Positions 24,306 through 34,092 are shown, numbered from the stretch's first letter. The stretch: DNA of 41,335 nucleotides from Pseudonocardia lacus (GCF_018531445.1 NZ_JAHDTH010000046.1:1-41335); one strand, 5' to 3'. Numbers and translations are program-made. Notes: generated from the letters alone by a model not told the origin.

Positions 24306-24888
24306 CGGCGTGCTCCCGGTCGCGCGGCGGGGCGATCGTGGTCCACACCGGACCGACGGCGAACCAGATCAGCGTCACGATCCCGACCCGGAACGCCCAG
24401 TTCCACATCGGGTCGGCGCCCCACTGCGGCACCGGCGGCACGCCCGTCCCGGCGACACCGGCGACGAGCAGCATGACCGCGACCGCGATGCCCGTCAGCA
24501 GCGCCATCTTCGCCCACTCGCGCCACTCGTAGGCGACCCTCTCCGCGCCGTACTTCGGCTTGCCCCGCGGGCGCGGGGCGCCGGCGAACCGGTGCGCCAC
24601 CCAGCCGTCCGCCCAGCGGATCAGCGAGTGCCCGAACGCCACGGTGCCGCCCAGGTAGACCGCGGCCAGGCCGTGCACCTGGCCCGGTGGCGAGCCGGTG
24701 GCCACGTCGGCCAGCGAGGCCCCGATGAGCACCAGGTCCAGCACCGGGACGAGCAGCAGCAGGACGGCGCTGGTGCGGCGCAGCCGCAGCAGGTAGCGGG
24801 CGACCAGGCCCGCGCCCAGCAGCACCCAGAACCCGATCTCGGCCGCGGCGATCAGCCAGACCAGCGGGTTGGCGAGCAGTTCGGACAT
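24292..24888 (-). CDS. Small integral membrane protein of unknown function
   Basis: ATG start at 24888; 198 residues. Hydrophobic segments include VWLIAAAEIGFWVLLGAGLV, AVLLLLVPVLDLVLIGASL, GLAAVYLGGTVAFGHSLI, MALLTGIAVAVMLLVAGVAG and FRVGIVTLIWFAVGPVW, giving about five membrane spans. Between spans 3 and 4 is a basic cytoplasmic-type loop (APRPRGKPKYG, AYEWREWAKM). Proteins of this kind are common in actinobacteria; I do not recognise a function. It overlaps the DUF418 gene by 14 bases, which suggests that the two membrane proteins act together. It diverges from the histidine kinase gene at 25005. Confidence 0.78.
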   Translation of the reverse strand: MSELLANPLVWLIAAAEIGFWVLLGAGLVARYLLRLRRTSAVLLLLVPVLDLVLIGASLADVATGSPPGQVHGLAAVYLGGTVAFGHSLIRWADGWVAHRFAGAPRPRGKPKYGAERVAYEWREWAKMALLTGIAVAVMLLVAGVAGTGVPPVPQWGADPMWNWAFRVGIVTLIWFAVGPVWTTIAPPRDREHADADR

Positions 24889-25004
24889 GGTGACGAGCCT
24901 GCTGCGCGGGCGCCCCGGGCGCGTCGGGCGGAGGATCGGTCTTCCCCGGCCGCCGCGTACATCCTTCGATCGACGCCGGGGTCGGCGGCGGGTGGTGAAA
25001 TGGG

Positions 25005-26213
25005 GTGGTGACCGGGCGGGTTCGGACCGACGACGCGCTGCGCGCGGGCGTCTACTTCGCGCTCGGCGTGCTGCTCGTGGCGATCGTGCCCGACGTCGCC
25101 AACTCGATCAGCATCAACGGCCCGCCGCCACCGCCACCGCCGGCCTGGCAGGCGCTGCTCATCCTGGGCGGGGCCTGCGCCGGGCTGGTGCTGCGCCGCT
25201 CGTACCCGGTGACCGGCCTGGTGGTGTGCGGATCGGTCGCGGTCACCGGCGCGGTGCTGACCGGCAGCATCCACATCGGGGTGTCACTGGCCTGCGGTGA
25301 GGCGATCTACAACGCGGTGCTGTACTCGTCGCGCCGGGCCAGCCTGACGATCACCGCGGCGGTCGGGGTCGTGCTCGCGCTGGGCGCGCTGGGCAGCTTC
25401 GCCGCCGCCGGCACCCGGGAGGCGGTGCTGGCGCTGCTCGGGCTGTCGCTGCTGCTGGTCCCGGTCGTGTGGGCGCGCGAGGTGCGCCACCACCGGGAGC
25501 TGATAGTCGCCGCCGAGGAGCGCGCCGAGCAGGCCCGCCGCGTGGCCGACCTCGACCGGGCGGCCGCGATCGCCAACGAGCGCGCCCGGATGGCCCGCGA
25601 CCTGCACGACGTCGTGGCCGGCCAGCTCTCGGCCATCGCCATCCAGTCCGAGGCCGCGCTGACCCTGCCCGACGTCGACCCGGCCACCCAGCGCAGGCTC
25701 CTGGAAGCCGTGCGCGCCGGCAGCGTGTCGGCGCTGAACGAGATGCGGGCGATGATCGGGCTGCTGCGCGCGGGCGACGCCATCGACGCCGACGCCCGCA
25801 CCGCCCCGACCGGCCTCGACCAGCTCGCCCCGCTGCTCGACGCCGGACGCGCCTCCGGGCTGCGCATCGAGGTCGACGACCGCCGCCCACCGGCCGACCC
25901 GCTGCCGGCCGCCGTGGACCTCACCGCCTACCGGATCGTGCAGGAGTCGTTGACCAACGCGGCCAAGCACGCCCCGGGCAGCACCGTCTCGCTGCGGCTG
26001 GCCCGCGCGGACGAGACGCTGACCGTCGAGCTCGCCAACGCCGTCGGGTCCGTGCCGGGCCACGACCCCGGCGGCACCGGCACCGGGCTGCTCGGGCTGC
26101 GCGAGCGGGCCGCCGCCGTCGGCGGCACCGTGGAAGCCGGCGCCCGCAGCGGCACCTGGACGGTGCGCGCCGACCTGCCCACCGCCGTCCCCGACCGGGC
26201 GGGGGCACCGTGA
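25005..26213 (+). CDS. NarL-type sensor histidine kinase (HisKA_3)
   Basis: GTG start at 25005 (a second GTG follows immediately); 402 residues. Membrane spans cover roughly residues 14-30, 48-64, 68-105, 112-135 and 138-158, with little extracytoplasmic sequence apart from a PPPPPP loop near residue 40. A coiled-coil stretch (160-195) leads to the dimerisation and phosphoacceptor motif ARDLHDVVAGQLSAIAIQ with His201. The HATPase_c domain follows (IVQESLTNAAKHAPGSTVSL and GGTGTGLLGLRERAAAVGGTV). The kinase stop overlaps the response-regulator start as GTGA. The signal sensed is unknown; with such small outside loops it probably senses within the membrane or partners with a membrane protein such as those encoded just upstream. 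Confidence 0.94.
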   Translation: MVTGRVRTDDALRAGVYFALGVLLVAIVPDVANSISINGPPPPPPPAWQALLILGGACAGLVLRRSYPVTGLVVCGSVAVTGAVLTGSIHIGVSLACGEAIYNAVLYSSRRASLTITAAVGVVLALGALGSFAAAGTREAVLALLGLSLLLVPVVWAREVRHHRELIVAAEERAEQARRVADLDRAAAIANERARMARDLHDVVAGQLSAIAIQSEAALTLPDVDPATQRRLLEAVRAGSVSALNEMRAMIGLLRAGDAIDADARTAPTGLDQLAPLLDAGRASGLRIEVDDRRPPADPLPAAVDLTAYRIVQESLTNAAKHAPGSTVSLRLARADETLTVELANAVGSVPGHDPGGTGTGLLGLRERAAAVGGTVEAGARSGTWTVRADLPTAVPDRAGAP

Positions 26214-26866
26214 CCGACGCCCCCGTGCGCGTGGTCGTCGCCGACGACCAGGCCGCCATCCGCACCGGCCTGGTGCTGATCCTGGGCTCGGCGCCCGGGA
26301 TCGAGGTGGTCGCCGAGGCCGCCGACGGGCTGGGGGCCGTCGCCGAGGCCGTCCGGCTGCGCCCGGACGTGGTGCTGATGGACATCCGCATGCCCGGCAT
26401 CGACGGCATCGAGGCCACCCGCCGCCTCGTCGGCGACGGCGTCTGCGACGTCCTGGTGCTGACCACCTTCGACCTCGACGACTACATCGACGACGCCCTC
26501 GCCGCCGGTGCCGCCGGGTTCCTGCTCAAGACGGTGGAGGCGCCCGCGCTGATCGCGGCGGTCCGCTCGGTCGCCCGCGGCGACGGCGTGCTGGCCCCCG
26601 AGGTGACCCGCCGGGTGCTGGCCCGCCTCCCGGCGCCCACCGCCCCAGCGCCCGCGCAGGTCCCCGGCCTCGACGAGCTGACCGCACGCGAACGGGAGAT
26701 CCTCGGCTGCCTGGGCGAGGGCCTGTCCAACGCCGAGATCGCGGCCCGACTGGTGATCACCGAGGCGACCACGAAGACGCACGTCTCCCGCGTGCTGACC
26801 AAGCTCGGCCTGCGCTCCCGGGTGCAGGCCGCCATCGCCGCCCGCTCCGCCGGCCTCGCCGGCTGA
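26210..26866 (+). CDS. NarL/LuxR-type response regulator
   Basis: The GTG at 26210 overlaps the kinase stop; 218 residues. Receiver domain: VVVADDQAAIRTGLVLIL, the phosphoacceptor D58 in VVLMDIRMPGIDG, the conserved Thr in LVLTTFDLDDYI and the Lys in GFLLKTVEAP. A LuxR-type DNA-binding domain is at the C-terminus: LTAREREILGCLGEGLSNAE and KTHVSRVLTKLGLRSRVQ. It is the cognate partner of the upstream kinase. Target genes cannot be inferred, though the divergent membrane-protein pair at 23163-24888 is the nearest candidate. Confidence 0.95.
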   Translation: MTDAPVRVVVADDQAAIRTGLVLILGSAPGIEVVAEAADGLGAVAEAVRLRPDVVLMDIRMPGIDGIEATRRLVGDGVCDVLVLTTFDLDDYIDDALAAGAAGFLLKTVEAPALIAAVRSVARGDGVLAPEVTRRVLARLPAPTAPAPAQVPGLDELTAREREILGCLGEGLSNAEIAARLVITEATTKTHVSRVLTKLGLRSRVQAAIAARSAGLAG

Positions 26867-26878
26867 CGGCGGCGGGAG

Positions 26879-27961
26879 TCAGGGGCCGTCGGGGAGGACC
26901 GCCTCGACGACCGCCGGGACGGGCTGCACGGCGGGGAACCTGGCGACCGGGTCGGCGGATTCCGCGCCGACCGGGCCGACGCCCATCATCAACGCCAGCA
27001 CCCCGACCAGGCTGACCAGCAGCAGCGCCGCCGCGGCGACGGGCACCAGCACGGCGCGCCGGTGCCGGCCGACCGCAGCCGGTTCCGGCATCACCACGGG
27101 CGTCACGACGGGGGTCGGGCCAGTGGGCGGCGAGTCGGCGGCGGGGGCCTCCGCGGCGGTGAGGGCCTCGGCCACCTCGGCCGCGGTCGGGCGAGCGGCG
27201 GTGTCGGGGCTGGTCATGGCGGCGAGCAGCCGGGTGAGGCCACCGGGCAGGCCGGCCGGGATCGTGGGCACGCGGTGCAGGCGGGCGACCGCGGACTCCA
27301 TGGCCCGGCCCGGGTACTCCCGGCGCCCGGTGAGCGCCTCGAGCATCACCAGGCCCAGCGCGAACACGTCGGCCGGCGGGCCGACCCGCTCGCCGCGGAC
27401 CTGCTCGGGAGCCAGGTAGGCGGCGGTGCCGACGATGCAGCCGGTGGTGGTGACCGCGGTGCCGTCGACGGCGCGGGCGATGCCGAAATCGGCGAGGCGG
27501 GCGCGGCCGTCGTCGCCGAGCAGGACGTTGGCCGGCTTGACGTCGCGGTGGATGTAGCCGGCCTGGTGGACGTGGTCGAGCGCGCGGGCCACGTGCAGGC
27601 CCACCCGGCGCACGGCGGACGGGTCGAGCGGGCCCTCCTTGAGCCGCACGTCCAGCGACGGGCCGTTGACCAGGTCGGTCACCACGAAGGGGCGCCCCTC
27701 GACGCTGCCGCCGTCGCGCAGCCCGACCAGCGCGGGGTGGTCGAGGCGCGAGAGCGCCTCGATCTCCTGGCGCTGCTGGCGCAGGTCGACGGCGTTCGCG
27801 CCGCGGTGGAACAGCTTCAGCGCCACCAGGGCGCCGCTGCGCAGGTCACGGGCCTTGCGAACCACCGCGGAGGAGCCCGTCCCCAGCACTCGCCCGAGGA
27901 CGTACCGCCCCGCGACGACCCGTGGGCCGGAATCGGGGGTCTCGGCGGTCACGATGGTCAC
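26879..27961 (-). CDS. Membrane-anchored Ser/Thr protein kinase (PknB-type)
   Basis: I chose the GTG at 27961 (VTIVTAETPDSGPRVVAGRYVL); a longer frame to 28024 is possible. The product is 360 residues. Kinase domain residues about 18-275: Gly-rich loop GRVLGTGSSAVV, K49 in VALKLF, catalytic YIHRDVKPANVLL (D140), LADFGIAR (D158) and a LAPEQVRGERVGPPADVFAL segment. All key residues are present, so it should be active. After a Pro/Ala-rich juxtamembrane linker there is one membrane span (VPVAAAALLLVSLVGVLALM). A short extracellular tail of about 35 residues, much smaller than a PASTA sensor domain, completes it. It is convergent with the response regulator (12 bases between stops). Confidence 0.94.
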   Translation of the reverse strand: MTIVTAETPDSGPRVVAGRYVLGRVLGTGSSAVVRKARDLRSGALVALKLFHRGANAVDLRQQRQEIEALSRLDHPALVGLRDGGSVEGRPFVVTDLVNGPSLDVRLKEGPLDPSAVRRVGLHVARALDHVHQAGYIHRDVKPANVLLGDDGRARLADFGIARAVDGTAVTTTGCIVGTAAYLAPEQVRGERVGPPADVFALGLVMLEALTGRREYPGRAMESAVARLHRVPTIPAGLPGGLTRLLAAMTSPDTAARPTAAEVAEALTAAEAPAADSPPTGPTPVVTPVVMPEPAAVGRHRRAVLVPVAAAALLLVSLVGVLALMMGVGPVGAESADPVARFPAVQPVPAVVEAVLPDGP

Positions 27962-28049
27962 GTTCCCGACCCCACCGCGGATCACACAAATCCACCGAAC
28001 TTTCTCGCTCCGAGCCTGTCCCACCCCTGTCCCACCCCCGCCCCCCGAA

Positions 28050-28104
28050 CGCCAGGAAAGCCACGATGCTGCCCGCAGAGGGCAGCATCGTGGCTTTCCT
28101 GAAC
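28050..28104. repeat. Family A palindromic element, X-X type
   Basis: CAGGAAAGCCACGATGCTGCCC at 28053-28074 pairs exactly (22 bp) with its complement at 28080-28101 around the loop GCAGA. The right end is complete (CCTGAAC), while the left end has lost the GTT of GTTCAGG (CGCC instead). It lies between the protein kinase start and the stop of the second coxM gene, both on the minus strand, 40 bases beyond the coxM stop, so it can act as that operon's terminator. Confidence 0.88.
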
Positions 28105-28144
28105 CGAGTCGGCCGGGTCGGCGGGGCCGGGTGGGCGGGGACGA

Positions 28145-28960
28145 TCAGCCGCCGGCGGCGGTGGTGAGCGCCCGCTTGGTGAGCACCCGGGCCAGGTGCC
28201 GGCGGTACTCCCTGGTGCCGGCGAGGTCCTCGGGGGGCTCGGTGCCCTGGTCGGCCAGCGCGGCGGCGTCGGCGATCGACGCGCCGGCGGCCAGCGCCTC
28301 CTCGGTGGCGGTGGCCCGCAGCGGGGTCTGGCCCATGTTGACCAGCCCGACCCGGCCGTCGACCACCGCGACGCCGACGACCGCCCAGTCGTTGGCCCGG
28401 CGGGTGAACTTCTCGTACGCCCACCCGGCGCCACCGGTGCGGGGCACCCGGATCTCGACGATCAGCTCGTCGGGCTCCTTCACCGAGGAGAACACCCCGG
28501 TGTAGAACTCGGTGATCGGCACGGAGCGGGTGCCGCGCGGGCTGCGCAGCACCACCGTGCCGCCGAGCGCGAGCACCGCGGCGGGCAGGTCGGACGCCGG
28601 GTCGGCGTGCGCGAGCGAGCCACCGATGGTGCCCCGGTGGCGCACCTGCGGGTCGCCGACGGTGCGGGCCACGGCGGCCAGCAGCGGCGCCTCGGCGGCC
28701 AGCACCTCGGACGCCTCGACCGTGCGGTGCTTCGTGCCCGAGCCGATGGCGACCTCGTCGCCGTCGACCTTGACGTAGCTCAGCTCCGACAGCTTGCTGA
28801 TGTCGATGATGAGCTCGGGCGCGGCCAGGCGCAGCTTCATGACCGGCAGCAGCGAGTGCCCGCCGGCCATCACCGAGGCCTCCTCGCCGTGCTCGGCGAG
28901 CAGCGCCAGCGCGCCGTCCACGCTGGACGGGCGCTCGTAGGCGAATCCGACGGGGATCAT
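28145..28960 (-). CDS. FAD-binding subunit of second molybdenum hydroxylase (CoxM-like)
   Basis: The ATG at 28960 overlaps the small-subunit stop as ATGA; 271 residues ([20 protein letters not shown]). Flavin-binding loop [17 protein letters not shown] and [19 protein letters not shown] are the family signatures, with [20 protein letters not shown] in the C-terminal domain. It resembles the coxM product at 3015-3866 but is clearly a different paralogue (for example HSLLPVMK against QSLLPVLR). Last gene of an L-S-M operon; there is no coxG here. Confidence 0.92.
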   Translation of the reverse strand: MIPVGFAYERPSSVDGALALLAEHGEEASVMAGGHSLLPVMKLRLAAPELIIDISKLSELSYVKVDGDEVAIGSGTKHRTVEASEVLAAEAPLLAAVARTVGDPQVRHRGTIGGSLAHADPASDLPAAVLALGGTVVLRSPRGTRSVPITEFYTGVFSSVKEPDELIVEIRVPRTGGAGWAYEKFTRRANDWAVVGVAVVDGRVGLVNMGQTPLRATATEEALAAGASIADAAALADQGTEPPEDLAGTREYRRHLARVLTKRALTTAAGG

Positions 28961-29490
28961 GCGCCGCTCCCGGTGGAGAAGCCCGGCGCGACGACGTCCG
29001 GCTCGGAACCCTCGGCCTTGTCGGGGTCCTGACCGGACGCGGCCAGCACCGCGCGGACGATGTTGTGGTAGCCGGTGCACCGGCAGAGGTTGCCCTCCAG
29101 GCCCTCGCGGACCTGCTTCTCGGTGGGCTTGGGGTTCTCCTCCAGCAGGCTGACCGCGGCCATGACCATGCCCGGGGTGCAGAACCCGCACTGCAGGCCG
29201 TGCTCGGCGCGGAACGCCGCCGGCACCGGGTGCAGGTTCTCCGGGTCGCTGGACAGGCCCTCCATCGTGGTGACCGACTGCTGGTCGGCCTGGACCGCCA
29301 GCACGGTGCACGACTTGACCGACTCGCCGTCCAGCAGGACGGTGCACGCCCCGCAGGAGGTGGTGTCGCAGCCGACGTTGGTGCCCTTGAGCCCCAACTG
29401 GTCGCGGAGGTAGTGCGCGAGCAGCAGGCGGGGCTCGACGTCCGCGCTGGTGGACTCGCCGTTGACGGTGATCTCGACCTTGACGGTCAT
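28957..29490 (-). CDS. 2Fe-2S subunit of second molybdenum hydroxylase (CoxS-like)
   Basis: The ATG at 29490 overlaps the large-subunit stop as ATGA; 177 residues. Both clusters have complete ligands: C41, C46, C49, C61 ([17 protein letters not shown]) and C101, C104, C136, C138 ([20 protein letters not shown]). A C-terminal tail of about 25 residues ([15 protein letters not shown]) extends beyond the usual end. The order large-small-medium differs from the small-large-medium order at 2158-6874, so the two operons are not a recent local duplication. Confidence 0.93.
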   Translation of the reverse strand: MTVKVEITVNGESTSADVEPRLLLAHYLRDQLGLKGTNVGCDTTSCGACTVLLDGESVKSCTVLAVQADQQSVTTMEGLSSDPENLHPVPAAFRAEHGLQCGFCTPGMVMAAVSLLEENPKPTEKQVREGLEGNLCRCTGYHNIVRAVLAASGQDPDKAEGSEPDVVAPGFSTGSGA

Positions 29491-31769
29491 GCGTCGCTCC
29501 CGTTCGTGGTCGCGGTGCCGTTCTGTGCGGCGTTGATGGCCTCCCACACCCGGAGCGGGGTGGCCGGCATGTCGATGTGCCGGATGCCGAGGTGCGCGAC
29601 CGCGTCGCAGACCGCGCTCTGCACGGCGGGCGTGGCGCCGATGGTGCCCGCCTCGCCGATGCCCTTGGCCCCGATGGGGTTGAGGTGCGTCGGGGTCTCC
29701 ATGGTGAGCAGCGTGAAGCTGGGCAGCTCGGCCGCGGAGGGGATGCCGTAGTCGGCGAAGGTGGCGGTCAGCGGGTTGCCGTCGGCGTCGTAGACGACCT
29801 CCTCCAGCAGCGCCTGGGCGATGCCCTGGGCGATGCCGCCGTGGCGCTGCCCCTCGGCGAGCAGCGGGTTGAGGATGGTGCCGGCGTCGTCGATGGTGAT
29901 GATCTTCTCGACGACCGCCTTCCCGGACTCGGTGTCCAGCTCCACGACGGCCAGGTGCGCGCCGAACGGGAACGTGGGCAGCTGCTGGTCCCAGTGCGTC
30001 TCGACGCGGAGCTGGTCCTTCTCGGCCAGCTGGGCCAGCGTGATGCCGGTGCCGGTGCCGGCCACCCGGACCTCGCCCTCGGCGACCTCCAGGTCGTCGA
30101 CGCTGGCCTCCAGCAGCTCGGCGGCCCGCTGCTTGGCCAGGTCGGCGAGCTCGCCCGCGGCGTTGTAGACCGCCACGCCGCCGGACTGCAGGCTGCGCGA
30201 GCCCATCGTGCCGACGCCCTTGGGGATGAGGTCGGTGTCGCCGTGCTTGACCGTGATCTTCTCGACCGGGATGCCGAGCTTCTCGCTGGCGAGCATCGCC
30301 CAGGCCGTCGCATGGCCCTGGCCGTGTGGTGAGGTCCCGGTGAGCACCGTGACGGTGCCGTCGGCGTGCACCTCGACCGTGGCGTCCTCGGCCGCCATCC
30401 CGCCCGCGGTGATCTCCACGAAGCAGGACAGCCCGATGCCGAGCTGCATGACGTCGCCGCGCTCGCGGCGGGCCTTCTGCTCGGCGCGCAGGGCCTGGTA
30501 GCCCCCGGCCTCCAGCACCGTGTCGATCGCCTTGGCGTACTCGCCGGTGTCGTACTGCGCGCCGCCCTTGTTGGTGAACGGGAACGCGTCCGGCGGGGGC
30601 ACGTTGCGCTTGCGGACCTCGGCGACGTCCATGCCGATCTCCGCGGCGAACAGGTCGAACGCCCGCTCGATGGCCGCGGTGGCCTCCGGGCGCCCGGCGC
30701 CGCGGTAGGCGCCGGTGGAGGTGGTGTTGGTGACCAGCACCCTGGCCCGGGTCTCGACCTTGGGGATGTCGTAGACGCCGCCGGCCATCATGCGGGTGAA
30801 CGTCGGCAGCGCGGTGCCGATCCGCGGGTAGGCGCCGGCGTCGGCGAGCACGTCGAGCCGGTAGGCCAGTACCTTGCCGTCGCGGTTGCCGCCGATGGTG
30901 ATGGTCTGCAGCTGGGCGCGGCCCTGCAGCATCCCGGTCATGTTCTCCGAGCGCGACTCGTTCCAGCGCACGGGGCGCTTGACGTGCCGGGCCGCCCAGG
31001 CGACCAGCGCGAACTCCGGGTCGGCGCCGATCTTGGCCCCGAACCCGCCGCCCACGTCGGGGGTGATGACGTGGACCTGCGCCGGGTCGACGCCGAGCCA
31101 GCCGGCCACCTCGCCCTTGCTCTGCTGGGCGTTCTGGGTGGACAGGAACAGGGTGACGCGGCCGTCCTCGCCCCACGCCGCGGCCGCGCCCCGGGTCTCC
31201 AGCGGCGCCGCGGCGACGCGCTGGTTGACGATCTCCCGAGTGACGACGACCTCACACCCTTCGAAGAGGTCGTCGCTGAAGTCGTCGTTGCCGAAGGACG
31301 GGACCGCGAAGTTGGTGCCCGCCTCCGGGAACAGCAGCGTCTCGTCGGTGGCCGCCTGCTTGAGGGTGGTCACCACCGGCAGCGGGTCGTAGTCGACCTC
31401 GACCAGCTCGGCGGCGTCCTCGCCCTGGTAGGCCTGCTCGGTCAGCACGGCGGCGACCGGCTCGCCGACGAACCGCACGACGTCCTTGGCCAACCACGGC
31501 CGGGCCATGGCGTCGGGAACGGCGGGGAAGTGCTTGGTCGGCTCGAGGTCCATCTCCTCGGCCGTGATGACGGCGACGACGCCCGGGGCCTCCCGGGCTG
31601 CCGTCGCGTCCACGCTCGTGATCCGGGCGTGGGCCATTGGGGAGCGGACGAACGTCAGGTGCAGGGCACCGGACAGCCGCTCGTCGGTGAGGTCGTCTGT
31701 GTATGTGGCGCCCCGCGTGAGGAATACCGGATCCTCGACGCGGCGGACGCGCGTGCCCATGATGCTCAT
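29487..31769 (-). CDS. Molybdopterin large subunit of second form II hydroxylase (CoxL-like)
   Basis: ATG start at 31769; 760 residues, about 70 shorter than the first paralogue. It opens [20 protein letters not shown] and [20 protein letters not shown]. The moco half has [24 protein letters not shown] near residue 354 (form II signature) and [13 protein letters not shown] with the catalytic Glu. As with the first operon, the missing form I cysteine loop argues against calling it a CO dehydrogenase; the substrate is unknown. It is first in its operon and separated by 67 bases from the downstream end of thiD, so its promoter must be within or just upstream of that gap, or transcription starts at thiD. 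Confidence 0.93.
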   Translation of the reverse strand: MSIMGTRVRRVEDPVFLTRGATYTDDLTDERLSGALHLTFVRSPMAHARITSVDATAAREAPGVVAVITAEEMDLEPTKHFPAVPDAMARPWLAKDVVRFVGEPVAAVLTEQAYQGEDAAELVEVDYDPLPVVTTLKQAATDETLLFPEAGTNFAVPSFGNDDFSDDLFEGCEVVVTREIVNQRVAAAPLETRGAAAAWGEDGRVTLFLSTQNAQQSKGEVAGWLGVDPAQVHVITPDVGGGFGAKIGADPEFALVAWAARHVKRPVRWNESRSENMTGMLQGRAQLQTITIGGNRDGKVLAYRLDVLADAGAYPRIGTALPTFTRMMAGGVYDIPKVETRARVLVTNTTSTGAYRGAGRPEATAAIERAFDLFAAEIGMDVAEVRKRNVPPPDAFPFTNKGGAQYDTGEYAKAIDTVLEAGGYQALRAEQKARRERGDVMQLGIGLSCFVEITAGGMAAEDATVEVHADGTVTVLTGTSPHGQGHATAWAMLASEKLGIPVEKITVKHGDTDLIPKGVGTMGSRSLQSGGVAVYNAAGELADLAKQRAAELLEASVDDLEVAEGEVRVAGTGTGITLAQLAEKDQLRVETHWDQQLPTFPFGAHLAVVELDTESGKAVVEKIITIDDAGTILNPLLAEGQRHGGIAQGIAQALLEEVVYDADGNPLTATFADYGIPSAAELPSFTLLTMETPTHLNPIGAKGIGEAGTIGATPAVQSAVCDAVAHLGIRHIDMPATPLRVWEAINAAQNGTATTNGSDA

Positions 31770-31836
31770 CGATTCGGGACCCTAGTTCGCCCGGCAACAT
31801 CGCGCGACGGCTCCTTGTCGCGTGTCCGCCGGCGGG

Positions 31837-32682
31837 CTACTCCCACCAGTGACGGACCGTCCACATGCTGGACACCGGTCCGTGACCTGCACCGAGCGGG
31901 TAGGAGTTGCGCACCGCCTCGGTGACGAAGCGCTTGCCGAACGCGACGGCGTCGGCCACCGACGCTCCCCGGGCCAGCGCGGCCGCGATCGCCGACGCCA
32001 TCGAGTCGCCGCCGCCGTGGGTGTTGCCGGTGTCGAACCGCGGCCCGGGCAGCTCGGTGAAGCCGGTGCCGTCGGAGTAGAGGTCCACGCAGGATTCAGT
32101 GTCCTCGACCAGGTGACCGCCCTTGATCAGGACGTGGCGCGCGCCGAGGTCGTGGAACGCGCGGGCGGCGTCGTACTGGCCCTTGCGGTCGTGCACGTCG
32201 ATGCCGACCAGCAGCCGCACCTCGTCGAGGTTGGGCGTCACGATCGTCGCCCGCGGGAACAGCAGGGAGCGGAAGGCGTCGAGCGCGGAGTCGGCGAGCA
32301 GCTGGTCGCCGTGCATGGACGCGGCGACCGGGTCGAGCACGAGCGGGGTGCGCCCGCCGACGCCGATCCCCACCTCGTCGCACGCCCCGACGATCGCCTC
32401 GACGGTCGGGGTGCCGGCCAGCATGCCGGTCTTGACCGCGTCCAGGCCGATGTCCGAGGCCACCGTGATGATCTGCGCCGCCACCGTCTCGGGCGGGAGC
32501 ACGTGCACGTCGGACACGCCGAGCGAGTTCTGCACGGTCACCGCGGTGACCGCGACGCACCCGTGCACCCCGCAGGCGGTCAGCGCGCGCAGGTCGGCGG
32601 CCACGCCCGCGCCGCCCCCGGAGTCGGTGCCGGCGATCGTCATGACCCGCGGCGGTGTCGTCCCCACGGCCGGTTCCCCCAT
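31837..32682 (-). CDS. thiD: Hydroxymethylpyrimidine/phosphomethylpyrimidine kinase ThiD
   Basis: I chose the ATG at 32682, giving 281 residues starting MGEPAVGTTPPRVMTIAGTD; an upstream in-frame start would add 11 residues. Ribokinase-fold HMP-P kinase motifs: AGTDSGGGAGVAADLRA (substrate loop), TAVTVQNSLGV, GLDAVKTGMLA, VLDPVAASMHGDQLL, IVTPNLDEVRLLVG and the catalytic loop THGGGDSMASAIAAAL. ThiD phosphorylates HMP and HMP-P in thiamine pyrophosphate synthesis. The catalytic loop reads GGGD where many homologues have GTGD; the Asp is kept. It stands on the same strand as the second cox operon but is not metabolically linked to it. Confidence 0.93.
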   Translation of the reverse strand: MGEPAVGTTPPRVMTIAGTDSGGGAGVAADLRALTACGVHGCVAVTAVTVQNSLGVSDVHVLPPETVAAQIITVASDIGLDAVKTGMLAGTPTVEAIVGACDEVGIGVGGRTPLVLDPVAASMHGDQLLADSALDAFRSLLFPRATIVTPNLDEVRLLVGIDVHDRKGQYDAARAFHDLGARHVLIKGGHLVEDTESCVDLYSDGTGFTELPGPRFDTGNTHGGGDSMASAIAAALARGASVADAVAFGKRFVTEAVRNSYPLGAGHGPVSSMWTVRHWWE

Positions 32683-32744
32683 GGCGGCGACGGTAGCGGG
32701 TGACCCGCGGAGCAAATCACCGCGCCGCTGTGTTGGATCGGGAC

Positions 32745-33185
32745 ATGCCCCTTCAAGGAGAGACTGAGCTGAGCCCGACCGACTGGGTCCGCAAGCACAC
32801 CGAGAAGATCCAGGCCAACGGCACGACCGACGGCACCACGATCCGCGGCATCCCGGTGATCCTGCTGACCACGCGCGGGGCCAAGAGCGGCAAGCTGCGC
32901 AAGGTCCCGCTCATGCGCGTGGAGCACGAGGGCCGCTACGCGATCGTGGCGTCGCTGGGCGGCGCCCCGAAGCACCCGGTCTGGTACCACAACGTCAAGG
33001 CCGACCCGCACGTCGAGCTGCAGGACGGCACGGTCACCCGCGACTACATCGCCCGCGAGGTCGAGGGCGAGGAGAAGGCGCAGTGGTGGGAGCGGGCCGT
33101 GGCGGCCTACCCCGACTACGCCGACTACCAGAAGAAGACGACCCGGCAGATCCCGGTCTTCGTGCTCGACCCGATCGAGTCCTGA
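32745..33185 (+). CDS. Deazaflavin (F420)-dependent nitroreductase family protein
   Basis: ATG start at 32745; 146 residues. The split beta-barrel Ddn/FDOR-A-type fold is indicated by [59 protein letters not shown] and a C-terminal QIPVFVLDP strand. In mycobacteria these proteins use reduced coenzyme F420 to reduce quinones or activated double bonds. The sequence KHPVWYHN matches the conserved cofactor-side loop. The presence of F420 in the host is therefore likely. It diverges from thiD (62 bases between starts) and ends before a bidirectional hairpin. Confidence 0.92.
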   Translation: MPLQGETELSPTDWVRKHTEKIQANGTTDGTTIRGIPVILLTTRGAKSGKLRKVPLMRVEHEGRYAIVASLGGAPKHPVWYHNVKADPHVELQDGTVTRDYIAREVEGEEKAQWWERAVAAYPDYADYQKKTTRQIPVFVLDPIES

Positions 33186-33235
33186 CCGGCCGCTGAGCCC
33201 CGGTCGGCCCGCCGCTCGACGGGCGACCTCGGCGG

Positions 33236-33284
33236 ACGAGAGTGGCTCTCGCCCAATCTGGCTGGACGAAAGCCACTCTCGTCG
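33236..33284. terminator. Bidirectional hairpin between convergent genes
   Basis: GACGAGAGTGGCT (33236-33248) and AGCCACTCTCGTC (33272-33284) are exact 13-bp arms around a 23-base loop, 50 bases after the nitroreductase stop and 31 bases before the ABC ATPase stop. The AGTGGCT/AGCCACT core again resembles the GTGGCTTTC core of family A, though the flanks differ. Confidence 0.78.
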
Positions 33285-33315
33285 CGTGCGGCCCGGGCCG
33301 GGAGCGCCGGGGACG

Positions 33316-34092
33316 TCACGCCACGGACCGGGACAACCCGGCCAGCGCGGACAGCACCTCCTCCGGGCGCGGGGAGGGCAGGGAGCCGGCCAGGCGCCCG
33401 TCGCGCAGCAGCACGGCCTGGTCGGCGAAGGACGCCGCGACGGGGTCGTGGGTGACCATGACGACCGTCTGCCCCAGGTCGCCCACCGAGTGCCGCAGCA
33501 GCTCCAGCACCTCGTGGCCGGTGACGGTGTCCAGGTTGCCGGTCGGCTCGTCGGCGAAGACGACCTCCGGGCGGGTGAGCAGCGCCCTGGCCAGCGCCAC
33601 CCGCTGCTGCTGCCCGCCGGACAGCTCGGTGGGCCGGTGGTCGAGGCGGGCCCGCAGGCCCAGCAGGTCGACCAGGTGGTGGCGCCAGGCGGGGTCGGGG
33701 CGGACGCCGGCGAGGCGGGCCGGCAGCTCCATGTTCTGCTCGGCGGTCAGCTGCGGGAGCAGGTTGAACGCCTGGAACACGAAGCCGACGCGGGTGCGCC
33801 GCACGGCGGTCAGCTCGGCGTCGCCGCAGCGGCTCAGCTCGGTGCCGCCCAGCAGCACCGAGCCGGACGTGGCCGTGTCCAGCCCGGCCATCAGGTGCAT
33901 CAGCGTCGACTTGCCGGAGCCGGACGCCCCCATGATCGCGGTGAAGCGGCGGGCCGGGACGTCCAGGCTCACCCCGTCCAGCGCGCGGACGGCGGCCGCG
34001 CCGCGCCCGTACACCTTGACCAGCGCGGCGGTCCGCACCGCGTAGCCGGGGTCCTCGCGCCGGGCCGGTGATCCGCTCGCGAACTCGCTCAT
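33316..34092 (-). CDS. ABC transporter ATP-binding protein (MacB/LolD type)
   Basis: The ATG at 34092 follows GGGAGAACG, so I prefer it over the longer frame to 34167; 258 residues. Walker A GASGSGKST, Q-loop FVFQAFNLLPQLTAEQN, signature LSGGQQQR, Walker B VVFADEPTGNLD and H-loop VMVTHDP are all intact. The family pairs with FtsX/MacB-type permeases and does mechanotransmission or export of peptides and lipids rather than uptake. It follows the FtsX-type permease by 64 bases; a second ATPase precedes the permease, so this transporter has two ATPases for one permease in view. Confidence 0.92.
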   Translation of the reverse strand: MSEFASGSPARREDPGYAVRTAALVKVYGRGAAAVRALDGVSLDVPARRFTAIMGASGSGKSTLMHLMAGLDTATSGSVLLGGTELSRCGDAELTAVRRTRVGFVFQAFNLLPQLTAEQNMELPARLAGVRPDPAWRHHLVDLLGLRARLDHRPTELSGGQQQRVALARALLTRPEVVFADEPTGNLDTVTGHEVLELLRHSVGDLGQTVVMVTHDPVAASFADQAVLLRDGRLAGSLPSPRPEEVLSALAGLSRSVA

